Assembly (NCBI RefSeq): GCF_001514125.1
Contig: NZ_KQ948556.1
Coordinates: 187,648-251,647, forward strand
Length of the DNA: 64,000 bases
Direction of reading: 5' to 3'
From: Streptomyces longwoodensis
GTDB taxonomy: Bacteria; Actinomycetota; Actinomycetes; Streptomycetales; Streptomycetaceae
Positions 7,954 to 16,757 of this stretch are shown in pieces; the first letter of the stretch is position 1; the number at the start of each line of letters is the position of its first letter. The translations under genes and the position numbers were made by a program. The notes under the pieces were generated by a model. That model saw only the letters and a list, made by a program, of their open reading frames with translations, was not told the origin of the DNA and ran no database searches.

Positions 7954-9398
7954 TATTCCCGCCGCTCCCCGACCACGCCCTCGCCGAACTCGGCGCCACC
8001 GGAGGCGGCCCCGCCACCCTGGACCTGCTCGTCCGCGACCAGGACAGCCGACGGCTGCTGCTCCTGCGGGCCGTACTCGAGGCAGCCGACGCGTCCACGG
8101 AGTGCCCGCCCGCCGCACGGCAGCGGCTCCACGAGGACTGGGCCCTGCTGGAGGAGGCCGAGGCCCTCGGCGCGCCCGGCGTGGCACTGCACCGCTCACC
8201 CGTACGGGCCGCCCTGTGCCGGCCGCTCCTCGGTCCCTGGGCCCGGCGCTGCCTGCAGGGCCTCGCCCCCGCGCACTCCGCGGCCGACCACGAGCGACGG
8301 CAAGGGGAACTCGCGGAGGACCTGGCCCACTTCAGCGCCCTCGTCGCAGCGGCTGCCGTCCGGGCCGGCGTCCCCTTCGCCGTACGGCTCACCGCGCACG
8401 GCGGCACGCTCGTGCTGCCCTCCCTGGGAGCGCTGCGCACCGGCCATCGGGGGCACCTGCGGGTCGATGCCGTCCACCGGAACGGGCGGCTCACCCTGCG
8501 CCGGCCGGGCGAGCCGGACGTCCGCGTCGTCCCGGAGGAGGGTTTCGGCGCCTGGTCGGACTCGCGCGCCTGGACCCCGGCGTACGCACTGCCCGGTCTG
8601 CGGCCGGACGACCCGCCACTGCCGCTGGAGGACCTGGACCCGTACCGTGCCGCGCACGGCGACCCGCAGTGCTACGGCCTGACCGGGCCCGCCACCCTCG
8701 ACGACGGCCAACGCAAGCACTGGCTCCAGGCCTGGTCGGGCACGGCCGCGGCGCTGCGGCTCGGCGGGGAGCGGCGGCTCACGGAGGCAGCGACCCTGCT
8801 GCGCTGCCTGGTGCCGCTCGCCATGCCCGACCGTGCCTCGGACGACGACCGCGCCCGCGGCTCCTGCAGCGCCACCCGGCGGGAGGCCTTCGGCGCCGTG
8901 CTCAGCAGTACACCCCCCGACGCCACGCGTCTCGCCGCGACGCTCGTGCACGAACTGCACCACGCCAAACTCGCCGTGGTCAGCGAGATGCTTCCGCTGC
9001 ACCACGCAGACGGACGGGCACGGTACTTCGCTCCCTGGCGACCCGACCCCCGCCCGTACGACGGGCTCCTGCAAGGGGCGTACGCCCACCTCGCCCTCGC
9101 CGACTTCCACCAGCACCGCGCGCTCGACGGCACGGACCGCGCCCATCTCGACTCGGACTGGTCCCAGTTCGCGCGCTACCACGCCCAAGTGGGCGCGGCA
9201 CTTCCCGCCCTCGTCGGGTCGGCCGAACTCACCCCGCCGGGACGAAAGTTCGTCGAATGCCTGGTCGAAGCGCACGCCCGTATGGCCGAGCACCCCGCCC
9301 CCAGGGCCCACGCCGTGCGGGCACGGGAGTACGTGAGCGCTGCGCGGCGCCTGTGGGCTCAGCGGCTCCCCGGCGACCCGCGTGCGCCACTTGCGTGA
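7950..9398 (+). CDS. HExxH peptide-modification protein (aKG-HExxH beta-hydroxylase type)
   Basis: A 482-residue protein with a metal-binding HELHH motif (LVHELHHAKL) and a second helical stretch with LVEAHARMAEH toward the C-terminus. Proteins of this type accompany or are fused to FxsB enzymes and are regarded as 2-oxoglutarate-dependent peptide beta-hydroxylases. Here it is a separate gene. The GTG start at 7950 overlaps the fxsB stop by 4 nt and has a strong GAAGGAGG site just before it, which decides the start over longer in-frame readings. The predicted job is a second modification of the same peptide. The motif and context support the call; the reaction itself is inferred. Confidence 0.85.
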   Translation: MIFPPLPDHALAELGATGGGPATLDLLVRDQDSRRLLLLRAVLEAADASTECPPAARQRLHEDWALLEEAEALGAPGVALHRSPVRAALCRPLLGPWARRCLQGLAPAHSAADHERRQGELAEDLAHFSALVAAAAVRAGVPFAVRLTAHGGTLVLPSLGALRTGHRGHLRVDAVHRNGRLTLRRPGEPDVRVVPEEGFGAWSDSRAWTPAYALPGLRPDDPPLPLEDLDPYRAAHGDPQCYGLTGPATLDDGQRKHWLQAWSGTAAALRLGGERRLTEAATLLRCLVPLAMPDRASDDDRARGSCSATRREAFGAVLSSTPPDATRLAATLVHELHHAKLAVVSEMLPLHHADGRARYFAPWRPDPRPYDGLLQGAYAHLALADFHQHRALDGTDRAHLDSDWSQFARYHAQVGAALPALVGSAELTPPGRKFVECLVEAHARMAEHPAPRAHAVRAREYVSAARRLWAQRLPGDPRAPLA

Positions 9399-9554
9399 CC
9401 GCCCCGCCGATTCCGGCGCAGAACGTTGCGTCGGGAGGTGGAGATCGTTGCGCTTGCGGGAAGGGATGCGAATCACGAGCGTCGGCGGCGGTGCGTTCCC
9501 GTGCCTTCCCGGAGCCGTGCCCAGCTTCTAACATTTCGGGCGGGAGGCCGCTGC

Positions 9555-12500
9555 ATGTCTGGAACTCGTAGGCCGGTCGGGTCAGCCGAGAGGGGGGCCG
9601 TGCGGCAGACCGTCACGATCAGCTTCGCCGGGTTCAACCGCGCCTGGGCTGCCTGGATCGGCGACCGTCTGGAGCGGCGCGGCCTGCGTGTGGTGTACCT
9701 GCGGTGGGACGCACCCCCGGAGGTGCCCCTGACCGACCTGCTGCGCGACCTGAGCCTCGCCGAGGGCCGCGTTCTCATCCTCGTCAGCGACTGGTACTTC
9801 CTCCTGGGCCCGCGCACCCACGAGGAGTGGAACACCGCGCTGCGCGAGGTCGTGGCCCCGGACCCGTCCCGGTTCGCCGCTGTCTCCCTGACGACCGCGC
9901 CGGTCCCCGCCGCCACTGCCGTCCTCGCGCCCGCCGACCTCGTCAACATCGGCCCGGAGGAGGCCGAACGACGTCTCCTCGAGCGACTGGACCTGGGACA
10001 CGAGCCGCTGCCGCAGTCCACCGGAAGCCGACGCGCACCGCGCTTCCCGTCGGCCATGCCCGAGGTCTGGGGCAACGTACCCCGCCGCAACACCCGCTTC
10101 ACCGGCCGCGAGCCGCTGCTGAACGACGCCTACCACCTGCTGCACGGCAGCGAGCCCGGCGCCGGCGTCCTGACGATGTACGGCATGTCCGGGGTCGGGA
10201 AGACCCAGCTCGCCGCCGAGTACGTGTACCGGTTCAGCTCCGAGTACGACGTGGTGTGGTGGATCAACGCCGAGAAACGGGTGTCCTACCGCCGCGTGCT
10301 CGCCGAGCTCGCCCCGAAACTGGGCCTGTCGACGGGCGCCGAGTACGGTGAGCGGCTGCGCGCGGTGCGCGACGCGCTGCGCCGCGGTGAGCCGTTCTCC
10401 CGCTGGCTGCTCATCCTCGACGGGGCCGACGACCCCGACCAGATCTGGGATCTGGTGCCGACCGGTCCCGGCCACGTGCTGATCACCTCGCGCAACCCGC
10501 AGTGGGGCGAGCACAACAGCCAGCTGATGCAGGTCCCGGTGTACGGCCGGGACGAGTCCGTGGCGTTCATCCGACGGCGCGCGCCCCGGCTCACGGAGTC
10601 GGACGCCGACAAGCTCGCCGCCGCGCTGGAGGACCTGCCGCTGTTGCTGGACCAGACGGCCGGCTGGCTCAACGACTCCGACATGTCGGTCGAGGCATAC
10701 ATCGAACTGCTCGAGGGCGGCATCGACCAGGACGTGGTCAAGGTCTCCGCCGACTTCCCGCTCGCCTTCCAGACCGCCTGGTCGATACTGCTGAACAAGC
10801 TCCGTGAGACCGTTCCCGAGTCGGTCGACCTGCTGCGGCTGTGCACCTTCTTCGCGCCCGGCTTCGTTCCCGTGCGGCTGCTGAAGGAGATGCCGCACGA
10901 CGACCTCCCCGAGCAGCTCACCGGGCTGCTCGAGGACCCGCTGCTGTGGAACAGGGCCATCAACCAGTTGCGCCAGTACTCGGTGGTGCGCCTGGAGTCC
11001 CACGAGACGTCGGGCGAGCCGGGCGCGTCCTCCGGCGAGTCGCTCTACCTGCACCGCATGGTCCACCAGATCGTCCGCAAGGACATGCCCGAGGCGGACC
11101 GGCGGGAGTTCATCGACGTGGTCCGGCGCGCACTCGCGGCCGCCGACCCCGGCCGCGCCACGGACACCCGCCTGTGGGACACCTACGCCGAGATCGTGCC
11201 GCACCTCAAGCACGCGGACGTCCTCAACAGCCAGGACACCAAGGTCCAGCGCCTGGTGCTCAACTGCCTGCGCTACATGTACTTCGTCGGCGAGTACACC
11301 TCGGGAGTGAAACTCGGCGAACGTGCCCTGCACGCCTGGCGCTCGTCCCTCGGCGAGCACCACCCGAGGATCTTCGAACTCATCTACCACTACGCCAACT
11401 TGCTGCGCTCCTCCGGCGACTACGTCCGCACCGAGGCCCTGGAGCGCGAGGCAGCCGACCACCTGCGCCGGGAACGCGGCGAACGCGACCTGGACTACCT
11501 GCGGGCGGTCAACGGACTGGGCGCCGACCTGTGGGGGCTCGCCCGCTACGACGAGGCCCTGGAGCTCTACCGCTGGCTCTACCCGACCTACCGCGACCTC
11601 CTCGGCGAGGAGGACTCCCGCACCCTCAACGCCCTGAACAACCTCGGGTTCGCCCACCGGCTGCTCGGGCACTACCAGGAGGCCTTGGACGTCGACAAGA
11701 CGACGCTGGAGCTGCGCCGCCGCCTGCTGAAGGCACGGCACCCCTGGGCACTGTTCTCCGAGGTGTCCTACGCCATCGGCCTGCGGCTGCTGGGCCGCTA
11801 CACCGAGGCGGAGTCCATCCAGGCGAAGAACGTGCGCGAGTGCCGGCTCGTACTGGGCGCCGACAACCCCCAGACCCTCCGCGCCGAGCACAACCTCGCC
11901 CTGTGCCGCCTGCGCGGCGGTGACCGCACCGCCGCCGGGTCCCTGCTGACGAGGGTCCTGGAGCGCTACGAGCGCAAGCTCGGCGAGAACCACACGGAGA
12001 CCCTGGCCGCCGCCGTGAGCCAGAGCTGCTTCGCCCGGGAGCACGGTGACATCGACCAGGCCCGCGAGGCCAGCGAGTCGATCATCGCGCGTTACGGGCA
12101 ACTCCTCACCGACAACCACCCCTTCATCGCCGGCGCGCAGGCCAACCACGCCCTCGTGCTGCGCAGCGTCGGTGAGCGCGACCACGCGCACGTGCTGATC
12201 GAGCAGGCGCTGGCCGACATGACCACGGCGGTCGGCGAGAACCACCCCTACACGCTGGGCTGCGCCCTGAACGCCTCCGCGCTGCGCGATCTCATCGGTG
12301 ACACCGAGGGCGCCGCCCGGCTCAGCCGGGACACCGTGACCCGGGCGATCGAGACGCTCGGCCGGACCCATCCGCTCACCCTGTCCGCGCGGGTGGCGCA
12401 CGCCGCCGACCTGTACCGCCTGCGCGACACCCAGCAGGCCGAGAAGGTCGAGCAGGAGGCCCTGTCCGACCTCGAGGCCACCCTCGGCAAGCAGCACGTC

Positions 12501-12563
12501 CACACCATCTCGGCCCGCGCCCGCAACCGCCCGTACTGGGACTTCGAGCCCCAGGCGACCTGA
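9555..12563 (+). CDS. fxsT: FxsT-type TIR-like / NB-ARC / TPR protein
   Basis: About 1002 residues with the layout of an NLR-type sensor. An N-terminal TIR-like domain (about residues 15-140, TVTISFAGFNRAW and VLILVSDWYFL) is followed by an NB-ARC ATPase with P-loop GMSGVGKT (from residue 210), Walker B WLLILDGADD and LITSRNPQW. From about residue 560 to the end there are TPRs of the type HPxTLxxxxNLAxxxxxxG. FxSxx loci carry such a TPR protein (FxsT) and often a separate TIR-like FxsC; here the TIR-like part is fused. The ATG at 9555 follows CGGGAGG at ideal spacing, and the GTG at 9600 is an alternative. The role as sensor or effector partner of the RiPP is inferred. Confidence 0.88.
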   Translation: MSGTRRPVGSAERGAVRQTVTISFAGFNRAWAAWIGDRLERRGLRVVYLRWDAPPEVPLTDLLRDLSLAEGRVLILVSDWYFLLGPRTHEEWNTALREVVAPDPSRFAAVSLTTAPVPAATAVLAPADLVNIGPEEAERRLLERLDLGHEPLPQSTGSRRAPRFPSAMPEVWGNVPRRNTRFTGREPLLNDAYHLLHGSEPGAGVLTMYGMSGVGKTQLAAEYVYRFSSEYDVVWWINAEKRVSYRRVLAELAPKLGLSTGAEYGERLRAVRDALRRGEPFSRWLLILDGADDPDQIWDLVPTGPGHVLITSRNPQWGEHNSQLMQVPVYGRDESVAFIRRRAPRLTESDADKLAAALEDLPLLLDQTAGWLNDSDMSVEAYIELLEGGIDQDVVKVSADFPLAFQTAWSILLNKLRETVPESVDLLRLCTFFAPGFVPVRLLKEMPHDDLPEQLTGLLEDPLLWNRAINQLRQYSVVRLESHETSGEPGASSGESLYLHRMVHQIVRKDMPEADRREFIDVVRRALAAADPGRATDTRLWDTYAEIVPHLKHADVLNSQDTKVQRLVLNCLRYMYFVGEYTSGVKLGERALHAWRSSLGEHHPRIFELIYHYANLLRSSGDYVRTEALEREAADHLRRERGERDLDYLRAVNGLGADLWGLARYDEALELYRWLYPTYRDLLGEEDSRTLNALNNLGFAHRLLGHYQEALDVDKTTLELRRRLLKARHPWALFSEVSYAIGLRLLGRYTEAESIQAKNVRECRLVLGADNPQTLRAEHNLALCRLRGGDRTAAGSLLTRVLERYERKLGENHTETLAAAVSQSCFAREHGDIDQAREASESIIARYGQLLTDNHPFIAGAQANHALVLRSVGERDHAHVLIEQALADMTTAVGENHPYTLGCALNASALRDLIGDTEGAARLSRDTVTRAIETLGRTHPLTLSARVAHAADLYRLRDTQQAEKVEQEALSDLEATLGKQHVHTISARARNRPYWDFEPQAT

Positions 12564-12575
12564 GCGGCTGGGATC

Positions 12576-12618
12576 ACGGCGACGGCCCGCCCCGGGAACC
12601 GGGGCGGGCCGTCGCCGT
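12576..12618. terminator. Bidirectional terminator between fxsT and kgd
   Basis: A perfect 20-bp inverted repeat with a GAA loop sits in the 74-bp gap between the convergent fxsT and kgd stops. It should stop transcripts from both strands and marks the 3' end of the RiPP/VMAP unit. Confidence 0.9.
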
Positions 12619-12637
12619 CGTGCGGGTGCCGGGAGGC

Positions 12638-15600
12638 CTACGCCTCGAACACCTCGCGCACCAGCTGCTCCTGCTCCGCCTGGTGCCGCTTCGCCGAGCC
12701 CACCGCCGGGGACGACCCGTGGGGGCGGGAGATGCGGCGCAGGCGCTCGCCGGCCGGGATGTCCGCGCCGACCGCCAGGTCCAGGTGGTCGATCAGGTTC
12801 AGGGCGATGAACGGCCAGGCGCCCTGGTTGGCCGGCTCCTCCTGGGCCCACAGGTACTTCTCGGCGTTCGGGTACTTGGCGATCTCCGCCTGGAGCTCGG
12901 CACCCGGCAGCGGGTACAGGCGCTCGATGCGGATGATCGCGGTGTCCGTGACGCCGCGCTTCTGGCGCTCGGCCTCGAGGTCGTAGTAGACCTTGCCGGC
13001 GCAGAAGACGACCTTGCGGACCGCGGCCGGGTCGACGGAGGCGTCGCCGATGACCGGGCGGAAGCCGCCCGTGGTGAACTCCTCCGCCTTCGACGCGGCG
13101 GCCTTCAGGCGCAGCATCGACTTCGGGGTGAAGACGACCAGCGGCTTGTGGTGCGGGTTGTGCACCTGCCACCGCAGGAGGTGGAAGTAGTTCGACGGGA
13201 GCGTCGGCATGGCGACCGTCATGTTGTTCTGCGCGCACAGCTGCAGGAACCGCTCGGGGCGGGCGGACGAGTGGTCCGGGCCCTGGCCCTCGTAGCCGTG
13301 CGGCAGGAGCAGGACGACGCCGGACGTCTGGCTCCACTTCTGCTCCGCGGAGGAGATGAACTCGTCCACGACCGTCTGGGCGCCGTTGACGAAGTCGCCG
13401 AACTGCGCCTCCCACATCACCAGCGCGTCGGGGCGGGCCAGCGAGTAGCCGTACTCGAAGCCCATCGCCGCGTACTCGGAGAGCAGGGAGTTGTAGACGT
13501 TCAGCCGGGCCTGGTCCTCGGAGAGGTACAGCAGCGGCGTGAAGTCCTGGCCGGTCTCGCGGTCGATGATGACCGCGTGGCGCTGGCCGAACGTGCCGCG
13601 CTGGGAGTCCTGGCCCGCCAGGCGGACCGGGACGCCCTCCAGCAGGAGGGAGCCGATGGCCAGCGTCTCGCCCATGCCCCAGTCGATCGTGCCGTCCTCG
13701 ACCATGGCCGCCCGGCGCTGCAGCTGCGGCAGCAGACGCGGGTGGACGGTGACGTGGTCGGGGACGTTGACCTGGGACTCGGCGATCCGCTTGACGACCT
13801 CGGTGGAGACCGCGGTCTGCACCGCGACCGGGAAGCCGTCCTGCGGGTCGTGCGACGGCGCGGCGGCCGGCTGGGCCGTGGCCTCGCGGACCTCGGTGAA
13901 GACCTTCTCCAGCTGGCCCTGGTAGTCCTGCAGCGCCTGCTCGGCCTCTTCCAGGGTGATGTCGCCGCGACCGATGAGGGACTCGGTGTAGAGCTTGCGC
14001 ACCGAGCGCTTCTTGTCGATGAGGTCGTACATCAGCGGCTGGGTGAAGGCCGGGTTGTCCGACTCGTTGTGACCGCGGCGGCGGTAGCAGATGAGGTCGA
14101 TCACCACGTCCTTGTTGAACGCCTGGCGGAACTCGAACGCCAGCCGCGCGACGCGCACGACGGCCTCGGGGTCGTCGCCGTTCACGTGGAAGATCGGGGC
14201 CTCGATCATGCGGGCCACGTCCGTCGCGTACATGGAGGAGCGCGAGGACTCGGGGGCCGCGGTGAAGCCGACCTGGTTGTTGATGACGATGTGGACCGTG
14301 CCGCCGGTGCGGTAGCCGCGCAGCTGCGACATGTTCAGGGTCTCGGCCACCACGCCCTGGCCCGCGAAGGCCGCGTCGCCGTGGATGGCCACCGGCAGGA
14401 CCGTGAAGTCCGTGCCGCCCTTGTTGATGATGTCCTGCTTGGCGCGCGCGACGCCCTCCAGGACCGGGTCCACCGCCTCCAAGTGCGAGGGGTTCGCGAC
14501 CAGGGAGACCTTGATCTGCTCGCCGTCCAGGCCGGTGAAGGTGCCCTCGGCGCCCAGGTGGTACTTCACGTCGCCGGAGCCGTGCATCGACTTCGGGTCG
14601 AGGTTGCCCTCGAACTCGCGGAAGATCTGCGCGTACGACTTGCCGACGATGTTGGCGAGGACGTTCAGCCGGCCGCGGTGGGCCATGCCGATGACGACCT
14701 CGTCCAGGCGGGACTCGGCGGCCGAGTCCAGCACCGCGTCGAGCAGCGGGATGACGGACTCGCCGCCCTCCAGCGAGAAGCGCTTCTGGCCGACGTACTT
14801 GGTCTGCAGGAACGTCTCGAACGCCTCGGCGGCGTTCAGGCGGCGCAGGATGCGCAGCTGCTCCTCGCGCTCCGGCTTGGAGTGCGGGCGCTCCACGCGG
14901 TCCTGGATCCACTTGCGCTGCTTGGGGTCCTGGATGTGCATGAACTCGATGCCGGTGGTGCGGCAGTACGAGTCGCGCAGCACGCCGAGGATGTCGCGCA
15001 GCTTCATCATCGACTTGCCGGCGAAGCCGCCGACGGCGAACTCGCGCTCCAGGTCCCACAGCGTCAGCCCGTGCTCGACGATGTCGAGGTCGGGGTGCTT
15101 GCGCTGGCGGTACTCCAGCGGGTCGGTGTCGGCCATGACGTGGCCGCGGACCCGGTAGGAGTGGATCAGCTCGAAGACGCGGGCGGCCTTGGTGACGTCG
15201 TCGTCGTGGCTGGCGTCGATGTCCTTGAGCCAGCGGACCGGCTCGTAGGGGATGCGCAGGGCCTCGAAGATGTCGTCGTAGAAGCCGTTCTCGCCCAGCA
15301 GCAGGTTGGCGACCGCGCGCAGGAACTCGCCGGAGGCGGCGCCCTGGATCACCCGGTGGTCGTAGGTCGACGTGAGCGTCATGACCTTGGAGATGCCGAG
15401 CTTGTTCAGCGTGTCCTGGGAGGTGCCCTGGAACTCGGCCGGGTAGTCCATGGAGCCGACGCCCATGATCACCGACTGGCCGGGCATCAGGCGCGGCACC
15501 GAGTGGACGGTGCCGAGGCCACCGGGGTTGGTCAGGGAGACCGTGACGCCGGTGAAGTCGTCCATCGTCAGCTTGTTGTCGCGGGCGCGACGGACGATGT

Positions 15601-16444
15601 CCTCGTAGGCCTGCCAGAACTCGAAGAAGTTCAGCGTCTCGGCCTTCTTGATGGCGGCCACGACGAGCTGGCGGTCGCCGTTGGGCTTCACCAGGTCGAT
15701 GGCCAGGCCGAGGTTCACGTGCGGCGGCTTGACCAGGACCGGCTTGCCGTCCTTCTCGCCGAACGAGTGGTTCATGGACGGCATCTGCTTGATGGCCTGG
15801 ACCATCGCGAAGCCGATCAGGTGCGTGAAGGAGATCTTCCCGCCGCGCGCCCGCTTGAGGTGGTTGTTGATGACGATGCGGTTGTCGAACAGCAGCTTCA
15901 CCGGGACCGCGCGGACCGAGGTGGCGGTCGGCAGCTCCAGTGAGGCGTTCATGTTCTTCGCTACCGCGGCGGACGGGCCGCGCAGCGGCACGTACTCCGG
16001 GCCCGCGGGCGCCTCGGCGGCCGGGGCGGCCTTCGCGGCGGCCGGCTTGGCGGCGGGGGCCGCGGCGGCGGGCTTGGCGGGCGCAGGAGCGGCGGGGGCC
16101 TTCGCGGCCGGAGCCGCGGGCGCGGCCTGCGCCGGGGCGGCGGGGGCCGGGCCGGCCGGTGCCGGGACGGGGGCCTGGGCGGCGGGAGCCGGGGTGGGGG
16201 TGGTCCCTGCGGCCCCCGTGGCCGCAGTACCCGCCGCAGCCGGGCCGCTCGGGGCTCCCGGCTTGTAGTCGGCGAAGAAGTCCCACCAGGCTCGGTCCAC
16301 CGAATTCGGGTCCTGGAGGTACTGCTGATAGATCTCGTCGACGAGCCACTCGTTGGGACCGAACGCGGCAGCGGGGTTCTTGCCCGCTTGGTCCGCGTCG
16401 GTCGTCGGAGCGCTCGATGCGTTACTGGGGGACTGTGGCGACAC
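12638..16444 (-). CDS. kgd: Multifunctional 2-oxoglutarate decarboxylase / dehydrogenase E1-E2 (Kgd)
   Basis: A 1268-residue enzyme that oxidatively decarboxylates 2-oxoglutarate in the TCA cycle. It begins with FGPNEWLVDEIYQQY, followed by a long Ala/Pro linker (about residues 50-120). Next comes an E2-like acyltransferase domain ending TYDHRVIQGAASGEFL, then the thiamine-diphosphate E1 domains (MAHRGRLNVL, CYRRRGHNESD, HGYEGQGPDHSSAR). There is no lipoyl domain, as usual for actinobacterial Kgd. The GTG at 16444 matches the conserved family N-terminus (S-P-Q-S-P-S-N) and replaces a longer reading that begins about 130 residues upstream. The gene is monocistronic, and its 3' end meets the fxsT terminator. 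Confidence 0.95.
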   Translation of the reverse strand: MSPQSPSNASSAPTTDADQAGKNPAAAFGPNEWLVDEIYQQYLQDPNSVDRAWWDFFADYKPGAPSGPAAAGTAATGAAGTTPTPAPAAQAPVPAPAGPAPAAPAQAAPAAPAAKAPAAPAPAKPAAAAPAAKPAAAKAAPAAEAPAGPEYVPLRGPSAAVAKNMNASLELPTATSVRAVPVKLLFDNRIVINNHLKRARGGKISFTHLIGFAMVQAIKQMPSMNHSFGEKDGKPVLVKPPHVNLGLAIDLVKPNGDRQLVVAAIKKAETLNFFEFWQAYEDIVRRARDNKLTMDDFTGVTVSLTNPGGLGTVHSVPRLMPGQSVIMGVGSMDYPAEFQGTSQDTLNKLGISKVMTLTSTYDHRVIQGAASGEFLRAVANLLLGENGFYDDIFEALRIPYEPVRWLKDIDASHDDDVTKAARVFELIHSYRVRGHVMADTDPLEYRQRKHPDLDIVEHGLTLWDLEREFAVGGFAGKSMMKLRDILGVLRDSYCRTTGIEFMHIQDPKQRKWIQDRVERPHSKPEREEQLRILRRLNAAEAFETFLQTKYVGQKRFSLEGGESVIPLLDAVLDSAAESRLDEVVIGMAHRGRLNVLANIVGKSYAQIFREFEGNLDPKSMHGSGDVKYHLGAEGTFTGLDGEQIKVSLVANPSHLEAVDPVLEGVARAKQDIINKGGTDFTVLPVAIHGDAAFAGQGVVAETLNMSQLRGYRTGGTVHIVINNQVGFTAAPESSRSSMYATDVARMIEAPIFHVNGDDPEAVVRVARLAFEFRQAFNKDVVIDLICYRRRGHNESDNPAFTQPLMYDLIDKKRSVRKLYTESLIGRGDITLEEAEQALQDYQGQLEKVFTEVREATAQPAAAPSHDPQDGFPVAVQTAVSTEVVKRIAESQVNVPDHVTVHPRLLPQLQRRAAMVEDGTIDWGMGETLAIGSLLLEGVPVRLAGQDSQRGTFGQRHAVIIDRETGQDFTPLLYLSEDQARLNVYNSLLSEYAAMGFEYGYSLARPDALVMWEAQFGDFVNGAQTVVDEFISSAEQKWSQTSGVVLLLPHGYEGQGPDHSSARPERFLQLCAQNNMTVAMPTLPSNYFHLLRWQVHNPHHKPLVVFTPKSMLRLKAAASKAEEFTTGGFRPVIGDASVDPAAVRKVVFCAGKVYYDLEAERQKRGVTDTAIIRIERLYPLPGAELQAEIAKYPNAEKYLWAQEEPANQGAWPFIALNLIDHLDLAVGADIPAGERLRRISRPHGSSPAVGSAKRHQAEQEQLVREVFEA

Positions 16445-16757
16445 GGCGGCAACCGCCCTCTTCCGCTTCACAAGGTGATGGACAGCGGGAATAAAGGCTA
16501 CGCCTCCCGCGGGGTGAAGGTCAGGCCGGGCCCGTCCATCGTCGCGTAAGTCACATGAAAGAGCGTGTTTCGGGGCTTGAAATGGCGGGAAACAAGCGCG
16601 GTTGACCTGCTCACCGCGGAGCCCGCACAGGTGAGAGGGTACGCCGACGCGGACCGCGCGCGCCGAGCGTGCGGACCCGCCCCTGATCACACGTGTCCGA
16701 CTGCGGGAACGCCGCGCGGACCGTCGTGGATCTTGAGGTTCCGGTTCGCACTGTACG
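16445..16757. other. Intergenic region upstream of kgd
   Basis: These 313 bases separate the kgd start from the end of the sensor kinase gene on the same strand. The region must hold the kgd promoter, and a GGAAGAGG purine tract near the GTG can serve as its ribosome-binding site. I see no convincing operator, RNA gene or coding frame. Confidence 0.5.

Noticed and set aside
12620..15943. 1107-codon plus-strand frame over kgd
   Set aside because: Antisense to kgd, with no domain and a Val/Leu/Arg-biased shadow composition.
9582..16349. 2255-codon open frame on the minus strand
   Set aside because: It runs antisense to fxsT and out of frame with kgd; its translation is Arg/Gly/Pro-rich without motifs. 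Long antisense frames are expected in DNA with such high third-position GC.
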